Shown here: positions 15,270-24,233 of the stretch, in pieces
How positions within the stretch are numbered: position 1 is the first letter of the stretch
Layout of the letters: each line of letters starts with the position of its first letter
From: Chitinophaga sp. H8
GTDB lineage: Bacteria > Bacteroidota > Bacteroidia > Chitinophagales > Chitinophagaceae
Length of the DNA stretch: 64,000 nt
NCBI RefSeq assembly: GCF_040567655.1
Contig: NZ_JBEXAC010000001.1
Span: 2,294,001 to 2,358,000 of the forward strand
Direction: 5' to 3'
Made by a program: the position numbers and the translations under genes
The notes under the pieces: generated by a model
Databases searched by the model: none
What the model saw: only the letters and a program-made list of their open reading frames with translations
Told to the model about the DNA's origin: nothing

Positions 15270-17630
15270 TTATTCAGATTTCAGGCTGTTCAACGGATTA
15301 GCCAGGGCCACCTTAATTGCCTGGAAAATAACCGTTAATAAAGCGATAGCCAGGGCCAGCACCCCTGCCAATACAAACATCCACCATTGGATACTGATCC
15401 GGTAGGCATAGTCATTCAGCCATCTGCTCATGGTATACCAGGATATTGGAAAGGCGATTACGCAGGAAAATAACACCAGGCGCATAAAATCTCTTGACAA
15501 CAGGCTGGCCAATCCTGATATGGACGCCCCCATAATCTTACGGATACCAATTTCCTTGGTTCTCCGCTCTGCTGTATATGCAGCTAATCCAAACAATCCC
15601 AGGCAGGAAATAAATATGGCCAGTATGGCAAACATACCTGCCAGCTTACCGATCATGGCTTCCATTTTAAACCGGTTATTGAATTCTGTATCTACAAACT
15701 CATATTCAAAAGGATACCCGGGATTATTAGCCACCATGATCTGTTCCACTTTCTTTAATGCATCAGGCACATTAGCCCCTGGTTTAAAACGGATCGTCAG
15801 AAAGCGGGCACCTTCCGGATTAGCATACAGGATCAGCGGCACACTTTTACCATACAGATCATTGTAAACAAAGTTCTTTATCACCCCGGTAATTTCATAC
15901 TTTGTACCATCGCCACGGGTAAGGGTATTGTTGGCAGCATTATCCTTCGTTATCATCCGGGCCAGCGTTTCATTAATAATGATACTATTGGAATCTGATT
16001 TGGAATCAGTATAAAAATCACGTCCGGACACCAGCTTCAACCCCATCGTACTCACGTATTCCGGGCTTACCTCTTCCTGCGTGATCAACACATCTACCGC
16101 AGGATCTTTTCCACCCCAGGTAAAGTTGGATCCGTTACTGCCAAATGATAGAATGGTACTGCTGCTCAAAGCAGCATTCTGCACTGCTCCTGTGGCCAGT
16201 AGCTGGTTTTTGATTGCAGAAAAATGTTTTCCCATATCCCCCCGCAGATCCATATATACCAGGTGCTGCCGGTCGTACCCCAATTGCCGGTGCCGGATAT
16301 GCTGAATCTGATGATAGATGACTACCGTTGCCAGGATCAGCATGATGGAAATGGTAAACTGGGTAACCACCAATCCCGTACGGATAAAACCGGCGCTGGC
16401 ACTTCCTTTCAGCTTTAGTCCCTTCAATACAAATACCGGGTTAAAGGAAGAAAGAAAAAAGGCAGGATAGCTGCCTGCCACCAGGCCACTTAACAATCCT
16501 ATGCCCAGCAGCCCTCCCAGATGCCAGGGATTGGTAATATCCAGCGCTAACTTTTTCTCCACCAGTATATTGAATCCCGGCATAAATACATAGATCATTA
16601 TCAGTGCAATAAACACGGCAACAAATGCCAGGAATAAGGATTCACAGATAAACTGGGTAACCAGCTTGCTTTTCGCAGCTCCTAACACCTTACGCACCCC
16701 CACTTCCCGTGCACGCTGCGAAGACCGGGCAGTAGATAAATTCATGAAATTGATACAGGCGATAGCCAGTATGATCCAGGCAATCAGGGTAAATAACCTG
16801 ACATACTTAATACGGCCATCCCCGGTTTGCTTGCCATTTTCAAACCCGCTGTACAATCGCCAGTCATTCATGGAAAAAAGAAAACAGGTCGTTTCAATAT
16901 CTCCTTTTGTACTCAGGTAATGTTCCAGTTTCTTATTCACAGCAGGCACACTGGCGTTAGCCTGCAATTCCACATAGGTCATTGTACCATTATTCCCCCA
17001 CTCCTTCAACCATTGATTTTGCGCTTCATAAATTACGTAGGGAGCCAGCCATTCAAAATCAAAGGAGGTATTTTCCGACAGGTTTTTCATAACACCTGTT
17101 ATCGTGTAAGGATCCCTGTTATCCACTTTCAGTGTTTTACCGATAGGATCTTCCTCTCCAAAAAACAGCCGGGCTGTTTTTTCATTGATCACCAGGCTAT
17201 GCGGGTCCTTAAAAGCAGTGGCGGGGTTACCTTTTATGAAAGGCAGCTGTAACATATCAAACAATGCCTGATCTGCATATGCACCGGCAACATACACCGG
17301 TTTCTCGTCTTTGGTAAACAGCATTTTCCGGGTCCAGCTTAAGCGGGCCGCATCTTTTATGCCGGGGATCTCTGCTTTTATACCAGCTGCCAGGGGGCCT
17401 GGAGTAGCCCAGAAAGTCCCTGTCTTACCCTCATAGGTCTGGGTTTCAAGAATACGATACAAGCGGTCTTTTTTGGCAAACTGCTGATCAAAATTCAATT
17501 CATCCTCCACCCACAAAAAGATAAAGGCTGCGCAGGCAATTCCCACTGCAAGCCCGGCAATATTCAATATCCCATAACTGGAATGTTTTTTAAAGCTGCG
17601 GAAAGACGTTTTAATGTAATTGCTTAGCAT
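15270..17630 (-). CDS. FtsX/MacB-type ABC transporter permease
   Basis: 786 residues from the ATG at 17630 (MLSNYIKTSFRSF). The frame extends upstream to a TTG, but the family N-terminus begins at this ATG. Architecture: a membrane helix at about 20-40 (GILNIAGLAVGIACAAFIFLWV), a periplasmic MacB-like domain, three helices in the middle, a second periplasmic domain, and three C-terminal helices containing LGLFGLAAYTAERRTKEIGIRKIMGAS. The FtsX-type motif occurs twice (REVGVRKVLGAA and KEIGIRKIMGAS). Such proteins work with a MacB-like ATPase, not adjacent here, in export or envelope signalling. Direct repeats 136 bases upstream may regulate it. Confidence 0.93.
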   Translation of the reverse strand: MLSNYIKTSFRSFKKHSSYGILNIAGLAVGIACAAFIFLWVEDELNFDQQFAKKDRLYRILETQTYEGKTGTFWATPGPLAAGIKAEIPGIKDAARLSWTRKMLFTKDEKPVYVAGAYADQALFDMLQLPFIKGNPATAFKDPHSLVINEKTARLFFGEEDPIGKTLKVDNRDPYTITGVMKNLSENTSFDFEWLAPYVIYEAQNQWLKEWGNNGTMTYVELQANASVPAVNKKLEHYLSTKGDIETTCFLFSMNDWRLYSGFENGKQTGDGRIKYVRLFTLIAWIILAIACINFMNLSTARSSQRAREVGVRKVLGAAKSKLVTQFICESLFLAFVAVFIALIMIYVFMPGFNILVEKKLALDITNPWHLGGLLGIGLLSGLVAGSYPAFFLSSFNPVFVLKGLKLKGSASAGFIRTGLVVTQFTISIMLILATVVIYHQIQHIRHRQLGYDRQHLVYMDLRGDMGKHFSAIKNQLLATGAVQNAALSSSTILSFGSNGSNFTWGGKDPAVDVLITQEEVSPEYVSTMGLKLVSGRDFYTDSKSDSNSIIINETLARMITKDNAANNTLTRGDGTKYEITGVIKNFVYNDLYGKSVPLILYANPEGARFLTIRFKPGANVPDALKKVEQIMVANNPGYPFEYEFVDTEFNNRFKMEAMIGKLAGMFAILAIFISCLGLFGLAAYTAERRTKEIGIRKIMGASISGLASLLSRDFMRLVLFSCVIAFPISWYTMSRWLNDYAYRISIQWWMFVLAGVLALAIALLTVIFQAIKVALANPLNSLKSE

Positions 17631-17765
17631 AACTGATTGCTTGTGGAAATAACAAATAGCAGGTCCCGATACCCCCATCCCCCACACGATGTTCATCCAT
17701 GAAAAAAATGCCAAAAAACGAGCACCTTCATAATCAAACAGTTAGGCATTCGCATTCCCCTTTTA

Positions 17766-17803
17766 TGTTCGGTTTTGATACGGTCAATGTCCGGTTTTGA
17801 TAC
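17766..17803. promoter_or_regulatory. 16-base direct repeats upstream of the ABC permease
   Basis: TGTTCGGTTTTGATAC (17766-17781) and TGTCCGGTTTTGATAC (17788-17803) differ at one base and are offset by 22 bases. They lie 136-173 bases before the permease start. They look like tandem binding sites for a regulator; none is encoded beside them. Confidence 0.5.
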
Positions 17804-17860
17804 AATAGCCGGTAGCCATTTCCGCAGACAATGCGCCCAGGATGCAGGCGCATAAAAAGC

Positions 17861-17893
17861 AAAAAGCTGATTACAGTACGTAATCAGCTTTTT
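17861..17893 (-). terminator. Terminator of the glpD-glpK-glpF operon
   Basis: A perfect 13-base stem AAAAAGCTGATTA/TAATCAGCTTTTT around a 7-base loop, 22 bases after the glpF stop. It works on either strand by symmetry. Confidence 0.9.
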
Positions 17894-17914
17894 ATCTTAG
17901 TCTCTTTATGCCCG

Positions 17915-18646
17915 CTATTGCAATGCCATATACAGCAATGCAGCCAGTGTAGTACCTATCACAGGCCCTATCACGGGTATAGGCGCATAGCCCCAGTCAC
18001 TGCTACCTTTCCCTTTCATGGGCAGGATAGCATGCATGATACGCGGCCCCAGGTCACGCGCCGGATTAATCGCATATCCGGTAGTGCCTCCCAGGGAAAG
18101 CCCTATCGCCCATACTACAAATGCAATAGGTATGGCCCCTACCGAACCAAGTCCTACCGGTACTTTCTCAGGGCCCATTTCCGCCGGTGTGATATAAAAC
18201 ACACACATGATCAGTACAAAAGTGCCTACAATTTCGCTGAACAGGTTGGACAACGGATTACGGATAGCCGGTCCCGTAGCAAATACCGCCAGTTGACCAC
18301 CGGGATCATCACTGGAGCGGTCAAAATGATCTTTATGCATGGCCCATACCAGGAAAGCCCCTGACATAGCCCCTATGAACTGTGCCGCGATAAACGGAGG
18401 CACTTTTGCCCATTCAAATTTCCCTGCAATTGCCAACCCCAGGGTAACTGCCGGACTTAAATGTGCACCACTGTACGGGCCTGCCACCACGACGCCTACA
18501 AATACAGCCAATGCCCAGCCAGTCGTAATTACGATCCAGCCGCTATTATTTCCTTTGGTACCTTTCAGCACCACATTTGCCACTACACCACCTCCTAAAA
18601 GAATAAGCAGCATGGTACCAATTAATTCAGCAATAAAAGGAGTCAT
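17915..18646 (-). CDS. glpF: Glycerol facilitator (MIP/aquaglyceroporin)
   Basis: 243 residues with six hydrophobic helices. It lets glycerol diffuse across the inner membrane so that GlpK can trap it as glycerol 3-phosphate. The second pore motif is standard (INPARDLGPRI). The first, normally NPA, reads SPA in GAHLSPAVTLG (codons 18449-18457). The Arg after the second motif (selectivity filter) is kept. It is the last gene of glpD-glpK-glpF, 29 bases after glpK, and is followed by a strong terminator. Context makes the glycerol assignment firm. Confidence 0.94.
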   Translation of the reverse strand: MTPFIAELIGTMLLILLGGGVVANVVLKGTKGNNSGWIVITTGWALAVFVGVVVAGPYSGAHLSPAVTLGLAIAGKFEWAKVPPFIAAQFIGAMSGAFLVWAMHKDHFDRSSDDPGGQLAVFATGPAIRNPLSNLFSEIVGTFVLIMCVFYITPAEMGPEKVPVGLGSVGAIPIAFVVWAIGLSLGGTTGYAINPARDLGPRIMHAILPMKGKGSSDWGYAPIPVIGPVIGTTLAALLYMALQ

Positions 18647-18675
18647 ATTTCATAATTGTTTTGTGGAATATAAAA

Positions 18676-20178
18676 CTAGAATTTGGTCCATGCCTGAATA
18701 GCATTAATAGCCCGGTGCCAACCTTTGATCCCCGCTTCCATGGTGGCCGGCGATGCGGTAGCGGTAAACTCCCTTTCTGACTTCCAGAGTGTCTGAATTT
18801 CATCCGTATCCTTCCAGTAGCCTACTGCCAGACCAGCCAGATAAGCAGCTCCCAGGGCAGTAGTTTCTACTACAGTAGGTCTGATTACCCTTGTTTGCAG
18901 TACATCTGCCTGAAATTCCATCAGCAGGTCATTGGCAGTAGCACCACCATCTACCCGCAGTTCTGTAATCTGCATATTCGCATCTGCTTCCATGGCCTTC
19001 AGTACATCCATGGTCTGGTAGGCGATTGCTTCCAGTGCAGCGCGGGCAATATGGGCCGCTTTAGTACCCCTGGTCAGCCCTATCATCATACCGGTGGCAT
19101 ACTGGTTCCAATAAGGAGCACCCAGCCCTGTAAAGGAAGGTACCAGGTACATCCCCTCCGTATCTTTCACCTGTCTTGCCAGCGCTTCCACTTCAGAAGA
19201 AGCCTTGATAATACCCAGGCCATCCCGTAGCCATTGTACAATAGCCCCTCCAATAAAAATACTGCCTTCAAACGCATACTGCACTTTTCCATCTACCTTC
19301 CAGGCTACCGTGGTCAGCAGGTTATGAGCAGACACCTTGGGCTTATCACCGATATTCATCAGCATAAAACAGCCTGTACCATAGGTATTCTTCACCATTC
19401 CCGGCCGGGTACACATTTGTCCGAAAAGAGCCGCCTGCTGGTCGCCCGCGATCCCCGCAATAGGTATTTTGGACGCAAAGATGGTAGTCTTTGTTTCCCC
19501 GTATATTTCACTGGATTGTTTCACTTGCGGCAGCATGCTTTTAGGAATCGTCAGTAATTCCAGCAGCTCATCATCCCACTCCAGTGTATTAATGTTTAAC
19601 AATAAAGTCCTTGATGCGTTGGTAACATCCGTTACATGTACTTCTCCCCGGGTCAGTTTCCATACCAGCCAACTGTCTACCGTTCCGAAAGCCAGTTTGC
19701 CAGCAGCTGCTTTTTCCCTGGCACCTTCCACATTATCCAGGATCCATTTTACTTTAGTACCCGAGAAATAGGCATCAATGATCAATCCTGTTTTAGCACG
19801 GATCAGCTCTTCTTTTCCGGCCTCCCGCAGGCTGTCGCAATAAGCCGCGGTACGCCTGTCCTGCCATACAATGGCGTTATATACCGGATCGCCGGTTTCC
19901 CGGTCCCATACAATAGTTGTTTCCCGTTGATTGGTAATACCGATTGCAGCAATACTTTTCCCGTTCAGGCCCACCTTTACGGTAGCTTCTGCTGCTACAC
20001 CTGCCTGTGTGGACCAGATCTCATTGGGATCATGTTCCACCCATCCCGGCTGGGGGAAGTGTTGGGTAAACTCTTTTTGCGCGATGGAAATAATATTTCC
20101 TGCATGATCAAACACGATAGCTCTGGAGCTGGTAGTACCCTGGTCCAGTGCCAGGATATATTTATCCATTTTATCCAT
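18676..20178 (-). CDS. glpK: Glycerol kinase
   Basis: 500 residues, typical length. It phosphorylates glycerol with ATP. FGGY-family signatures are visible: [19 protein letters not shown] (about 8-26, phosphate loop), [24 protein letters not shown], the [13 protein letters not shown] region with the catalytic Asp, [10 protein letters not shown] and the C-terminal [22 protein letters not shown]. It lies between glpD (37-base gap) and glpF (29-base gap), so the three are surely one transcript. A second in-frame Met at residue 4 could also be the start. Confidence 0.97.
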   Translation of the reverse strand: MDKMDKYILALDQGTTSSRAIVFDHAGNIISIAQKEFTQHFPQPGWVEHDPNEIWSTQAGVAAEATVKVGLNGKSIAAIGITNQRETTIVWDRETGDPVYNAIVWQDRRTAAYCDSLREAGKEELIRAKTGLIIDAYFSGTKVKWILDNVEGAREKAAAGKLAFGTVDSWLVWKLTRGEVHVTDVTNASRTLLLNINTLEWDDELLELLTIPKSMLPQVKQSSEIYGETKTTIFASKIPIAGIAGDQQAALFGQMCTRPGMVKNTYGTGCFMLMNIGDKPKVSAHNLLTTVAWKVDGKVQYAFEGSIFIGGAIVQWLRDGLGIIKASSEVEALARQVKDTEGMYLVPSFTGLGAPYWNQYATGMMIGLTRGTKAAHIARAALEAIAYQTMDVLKAMEADANMQITELRVDGGATANDLLMEFQADVLQTRVIRPTVVETTALGAAYLAGLAVGYWKDTDEIQTLWKSEREFTATASPATMEAGIKGWHRAINAIQAWTKF

Positions 20179-20215
20179 ATCGACTAAGATTTAGTGATGT
20201 TAATACAATTTTTCT

Positions 20216-21802
20216 TTAACGGGAATGTGGTTGATAAGGTTCCAGCAGGTAGCCATTAGCCAGCCGGGTAAAGCTGTCTACCTGCGATTTTTGCCAGGCC
20301 TCATCCTGCCGCAGTTCACCGGCCATAATAGCCGCTACCTCCGGCGCCATATCAATCGCTGCGCGGGCATCCAGGAACAAAGCCCTTACTCTCCTGGCCA
20401 GCACATCCTCTACGGTTCTGGCCATTTCATAACGTGCTGCCCACAATACCTCTGCTGCAATAAATTCATGTGCAGGATGCAGCCTTCGCCCCAATACCGG
20501 ATTATCAGCTACCAGGGCATGGATTGCCGGCTGATCACTTCCATAAACGTATAAATGGTCATTTCTGTTTACCGCCTGCTGATACCCATGTATCGGTAAA
20601 TGCTGGGTAACGCAGGCCGCTTTGGGCAAGCCACCGGTTTCAGCTGCTTTGTCTACCGTATCCTGCCCCATTCTGCGGAAAGTGGTCCACTTGCCACCGG
20701 TAATCGTTACCAGTCCGGAAGCAGACACCAACAGCTTATGACTTCTGGAAATTTCCTTTGTCTTCCCGGAGCTGCTTTGTGTAGCCGCCAGTGGACGCAG
20801 GCCTGCAAATACACTCAACACATCTTTTCGTACAGGCGCTTTAGTAAGGTATCTCGCTGCTGTACGCAGTATAAATTCAATTTCTTCTTCCAGGGCACGT
20901 GGCTCCAGGCTATGCTCGTCCAAGGGAGTATCTGTAGTACCTACCACTACTTTATTGTGCCATGGCACCGCAAACAATACCCGGCCATCCTCTGTTTTAG
21001 GAATCATAATAGCATCTTCTCCCCGCAGAAAGGAAGCATCTAACACCAAATGTACGCCCTGGCTGGGTCTTACCATATTACCACTACCAGGTTTATCCAT
21101 CTGCAAAATACCATCTACAAATATGCCGGTGGCATTCACCACTACCCTGGCCGAGAGTTCATACACGTCCCCGGTTTCCCGATCTTCCATTACCACCCCA
21201 TTAATCCGGCCATTGGTATCTTTCCGCAGATTTTTTACGGCACAATAGTTCAGCACCACCCCGCCTTTTTCCACGCAGGTTTGTGCAATATTAACAGCCA
21301 GCCGTGCATCGTCAAACTGTCCGTCATGATACAACACGCCACCTCTTAATCCTTCCTGACGGATCGCTGGTATACGCTCTTCCACTTCTTTTTTACTGAT
21401 ATGTACCGATCTGCCCAGGCTCAGTTTGCCCGCCATCAGATCATAGATCTTTAGCCCTATCGTGTAAAAAGCGCCACCCCACCATTCATAGTTAGGAATA
21501 ATAAAAGACTGGTTCTTCACCAGGTGGGGCGCATTTTTTAACAACAATCCCCGTTCATATAACGCTTCTCTGACCAGGGCAATATCCCCCTGCGCCAGAT
21601 AACGTACCCCGCCATGCACCAGCTTGGTACTTCTGCTGGAAGTACCTTTGGCAAAATCCACCTGCTCCAGCAAAAGCGTTTTATATCCACGCGTGGCAGC
21701 ATCCAGGGCCACTCCCAGCCCGGTTGCACCTCCTCCTATTACAATGATATCCCAAACCTGTTCCTTAACTTTTATCTGCTGGATTAATTGTGCTCTGTTC
21801 AT
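20216..21802 (-). CDS. glpD: Aerobic glycerol-3-phosphate dehydrogenase
   Basis: 528 residues. A FAD enzyme of the membrane face that oxidises glycerol 3-phosphate to dihydroxyacetone phosphate and passes electrons to quinone. The FAD dinucleotide motif is IIVIGGGATGLGVALDAATRGYKTLLLE (about 20-47). Other family landmarks are FAKGTSSRSTKLVHGGVRYLAQGDIALVREAL, the RVVVNATGIFVDGI region, TDTPL and GGKWTTFRRMGQDTVD. It is first in the glp operon. The promoter about 90-120 bases upstream carries the CGAAAC operators. Confidence 0.97.
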   Translation of the reverse strand: MNRAQLIQQIKVKEQVWDIIVIGGGATGLGVALDAATRGYKTLLLEQVDFAKGTSSRSTKLVHGGVRYLAQGDIALVREALYERGLLLKNAPHLVKNQSFIIPNYEWWGGAFYTIGLKIYDLMAGKLSLGRSVHISKKEVEERIPAIRQEGLRGGVLYHDGQFDDARLAVNIAQTCVEKGGVVLNYCAVKNLRKDTNGRINGVVMEDRETGDVYELSARVVVNATGIFVDGILQMDKPGSGNMVRPSQGVHLVLDASFLRGEDAIMIPKTEDGRVLFAVPWHNKVVVGTTDTPLDEHSLEPRALEEEIEFILRTAARYLTKAPVRKDVLSVFAGLRPLAATQSSSGKTKEISRSHKLLVSASGLVTITGGKWTTFRRMGQDTVDKAAETGGLPKAACVTQHLPIHGYQQAVNRNDHLYVYGSDQPAIHALVADNPVLGRRLHPAHEFIAAEVLWAARYEMARTVEDVLARRVRALFLDARAAIDMAPEVAAIMAGELRQDEAWQKSQVDSFTRLANGYLLEPYQPHSR

Positions 21803-21881
21803 AACCGTCTTTTACGTGCAGGGAAATAATACTTTCGGTTTCAGGTTTTTATAGCAGTTACCTACCAAAAAACCACTCATA

Positions 21882-21931
21882 TCGAAACAAAACAAAACTA
21901 ATAAATAAAATAAATCGAAACAAAAAGAAAC
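21882..21931. promoter_or_regulatory. Pair of GlpR-type operators over the glpD promoter
   Basis: TCGAAACAAAACAAAAC (21882-21898) and TCGAAACAAAAAGAAAC (21915-21931) are near-identical and 33 bases apart. The first covers the -7 box and start of transcription, the second the -33 box. DeoR-family repressors often use short direct repeats of this kind. Confidence 0.65.
21893..21924 (-). promoter_or_regulatory. Promoter of the glpD-glpK-glpF operon
   Basis: On the minus strand TTTG (21924-21921), 20 bases, TAGTTTTG (21900-21893): a complete match to the Bacteroidota consensus. The predicted start near 21887 leaves a leader of about 85 bases. Confidence 0.75.
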
Positions 21932-22001
21932 CTCTATTCCGTCATAAAAGTTATATTCGTCCTAACAAGATATAAAAAAGTCTGTATAACAAGCTTAGAA
22001 A

Positions 22002-22028
22002 ACGAAACTAAATCGCAACATAACGAAG
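22002..22028. promoter_or_regulatory. Third GlpR-type operator region, next to glpR
   Basis: ACGAAACTAAATCGCAAC (22002-22019) and a partial AACGAAG (22022-22028) repeat the motif found at glpD. They end 18 bases before the glpR -7 box, suggesting autoregulation. Confidence 0.5.
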
Positions 22029-22045
22029 CCCCGATAGAAAATGTT

Positions 22046-22053
22046 TACTTTTG
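22046..22053 (+). promoter_or_regulatory. -7 element of the glpR promoter
   Basis: TACTTTTG fits TAnnTTTG, 30 bases before the regulator start codon. The -33 region lacks TTTG and instead holds operator-like sequence. Confidence 0.55.
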
Positions 22054-22082
22054 TAAGGTAAGTGGCTTAAAAACAGCTAATC

Positions 22083-22847
22083 ATGAGGAATCTTGCCGAC
22101 AGGCACCAATACATTATTCAAAAAATCCAGGAAAACGGGCAGGTAAGTGTGGTAGAGCTGTGCAACGAATTGGATGTATCTGCGGTTACCATTCGTAAAG
22201 ACCTGAAGCTGCTGGAGGATAAACAACTGCTATACCGTACACATGGAGGCGCCTCTTTGCACAATCCTTATATCAGGGACAAGCCTGTCAATGAGAAAGC
22301 CGTAATCCAGGCAGCAGAAAAAGACCTCATTGGCAAAGCAGCGGCTGCCATGATCCGCCCTAATGATACGATTATTATTGCCTCTGGCACCACCGTGCTG
22401 GCATTGGCACGCAACATCGTACCGCAGGGCAACCTTACAGTGATTACGGCCTCCCTGCCTGTAGCTATGGAACTATCCAGTCACCCGGATGTAGACATCC
22501 TGCAACTTGGCGGGCAGCTACGCCATAGTTCCTTTTCTGTAACCGGCCCGTTTGCAGAAAAGCTGCTTTCAGAAATATCCTGTAGTAAATTGTTTATCGG
22601 GGTAGATGGCATTGATCCCGAATATGGCCTCACGACCACCAATCTGATGGAGGCACGTCTAAACCAGCAAATGCTTCGGTCGGCGCAGGTAACAGTAGTA
22701 CTGGCCGATTCCAGTAAATTTGGTAAACGCAGCTTTGGCAAAATATGTAACCTCCACGAAATTGAACGGATCATTACCGATGCGGGGATTTCCAAACATA
22801 TGGTCAAAGCACTGGAAGATGCCGGGGTCACCGTAACGATAGTGTGA
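22083..22847 (+). CDS. glpR: DeoR/GlpR-family transcriptional regulator
   Basis: 254 residues. The N-terminal winged helix (about 6-62: RHQYIIQKIQENGQVSVVELCNELDVSAVTIRKDLKLLEDKQLLYRTHGGA) carries the DeoR signature. The C-terminal sugar-phosphate sensor domain (about 78-235: DTIIIASGTTVLALARNI, FIGVDGIDPEYGLTTTNLMEA, VVLADSSKFGKRSFGKI) has the usual phosphate-binding loop and substrate loop. It diverges from the glp operon. The effector is probably glycerol 3-phosphate by analogy with GlpR; this is inferred from the context. The gene is 48 bases before the helicase, which has its own promoter. Confidence 0.93.
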   Translation: MRNLADRHQYIIQKIQENGQVSVVELCNELDVSAVTIRKDLKLLEDKQLLYRTHGGASLHNPYIRDKPVNEKAVIQAAEKDLIGKAAAAMIRPNDTIIIASGTTVLALARNIVPQGNLTVITASLPVAMELSSHPDVDILQLGGQLRHSSFSVTGPFAEKLLSEISCSKLFIGVDGIDPEYGLTTTNLMEARLNQQMLRSAQVTVVLADSSKFGKRSFGKICNLHEIERIITDAGISKHMVKALEDAGVTVTIV

Positions 22848-22873
22848 TCTTAAATTATTTCCCGGTAACTTTG
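22843..22873 (+). promoter_or_regulatory. Promoter of the DEAD-box helicase gene
   Basis: TGTG (22843-22846, one mismatch to TTTG), 19 bases, TAACTTTG (22866-22873). The -33 part overlaps the glpR stop codon. A leader of about 17 bases is implied. Confidence 0.6.
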
Positions 22874-22895
22874 CTCCTCATTTTATTGAAGTGAT

Positions 22896-24233
22896 ATGAC
22901 TTTTGAAGAATTAAACCTGCATAAACCATTATTGAATGCCCTGGATGACCTGGGATTTAAAACGCCTACGACCATCCAGCATAAAGCATTCTCTGTGATG
23001 ATGTCCGGACAGGATGTATGCGGGATAGCACAAACAGGTACCGGCAAAACGTTTGCCTACCTGCTTCCCATACTCCGGCAGTTCAGGTTTACAAAAGATA
23101 AATATCCCCAGGCATTGATCATTGTTCCTACCCGCGAACTGGTGATCCAGGTAGTGGAAGCTGTTAAACAACTGACTGCCTATATGAGTGTGGAAGTAGC
23201 CGGTGTATATGGTGGGGTGAATATGAACCCCCAGATGGCTGCCATGCAAAACAAACTGGATATACTGGTGGCAACACCCGGCAGATTATATGACCTGATC
23301 CTGAGCGGCGCCCTGAAGGTAAAAGCGATTAAAAAGCTGGTAATAGATGAAGTGGACGAGATGCTGAACCTCGGATTCCGGACCCAGCTGAGCAACATCC
23401 TGGACCTGCTGCCCGGCAAACGGCAAAATCTACTGTTCTCTGCTACTATAACAGCAGAAGTAGAAACACTGATCAATACCTATTTCAATAATCCGGTAAG
23501 GATAGAAGCAGCTCCTGCCGGCACGCCGCTGGACAATATCAACCAGGTGGCCTATCAGGTTCCTAACTTCCATACCAAAGTAAACCTGCTGGAACTTTTA
23601 CTGACAGAAGATCCGGAAATGACCAAAGTGCTGGTCTTTGCTGCTACCAAACAACTGGCCGACCAACTATATGAACAGCTGGAAACAAAGTTCCCTGAAA
23701 AGGTGGGTGTTATCCATTCCAATAAAGAACAAAATCACCGTTTCAATACCGTTAAACAATTCCAGGAAGGTAACTACCGGTTTATCATCGCTACAGACAT
23801 TATTGCCAGAGGGCTGGACATCTCCGAGGTAACGCATGTCATCAACTTTGACACCCCGGAAGTACCGGAAAATTATATACATCGTATAGGCAGAACCGGC
23901 AGAGCTGATAAAAAGGGCATCGCCATTACCTTTATTACGGAGCAGGAACAGCCGCAGCAGGAAGCTATCGAAAGCCTGATGAACTACACCATCCCCATCC
24001 TGCCATTACCGCCACATCTTGAAATTTCAACTGTACTGACAGCTGACGAACAGCCTAAAGTATTTGTAAAAAATATCGTGTTGAAACTTCCTAAACGGGA
24101 AGACGTAGGTCCTGCATTCCATGAAAAATCTGCCAAGAACCGGAAGGTGAATAAACGGGTAAGTCATGCAGATAAAATGATGAAAAAATACGGGAAACCC
24201 AAAAAGAGAGGTGCCAAGCCTAAAAAGAAATAA
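22896..24233 (+). CDS. DEAD-box ATP-dependent RNA helicase
   Basis: 445 residues. It unwinds short RNA duplexes, likely in RNA turnover or ribosome assembly. Motifs in order: Q motif (FKTPTTIQ), motif I AQTGTGKT, Ia PTRELV, GG, TPGR, motif II DEVD (23346-23357) in place of DEAD, motif III SAT, IV VLVFAATKQLADQL, V TDIIARGLDI and VI HRIGRTGR. A C-terminal tail rich in Lys and Arg (NRKVNKRVSHADKMMKKYGKPKKRGAKPKKK) should bind RNA. The stop codon overlaps the next start by one base (TAATG). Confidence 0.96.
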   Translation: MTFEELNLHKPLLNALDDLGFKTPTTIQHKAFSVMMSGQDVCGIAQTGTGKTFAYLLPILRQFRFTKDKYPQALIIVPTRELVIQVVEAVKQLTAYMSVEVAGVYGGVNMNPQMAAMQNKLDILVATPGRLYDLILSGALKVKAIKKLVIDEVDEMLNLGFRTQLSNILDLLPGKRQNLLFSATITAEVETLINTYFNNPVRIEAAPAGTPLDNINQVAYQVPNFHTKVNLLELLLTEDPEMTKVLVFAATKQLADQLYEQLETKFPEKVGVIHSNKEQNHRFNTVKQFQEGNYRFIIATDIIARGLDISEVTHVINFDTPEVPENYIHRIGRTGRADKKGIAITFITEQEQPQQEAIESLMNYTIPILPLPPHLEISTVLTADEQPKVFVKNIVLKLPKREDVGPAFHEKSAKNRKVNKRVSHADKMMKKYGKPKKRGAKPKKK

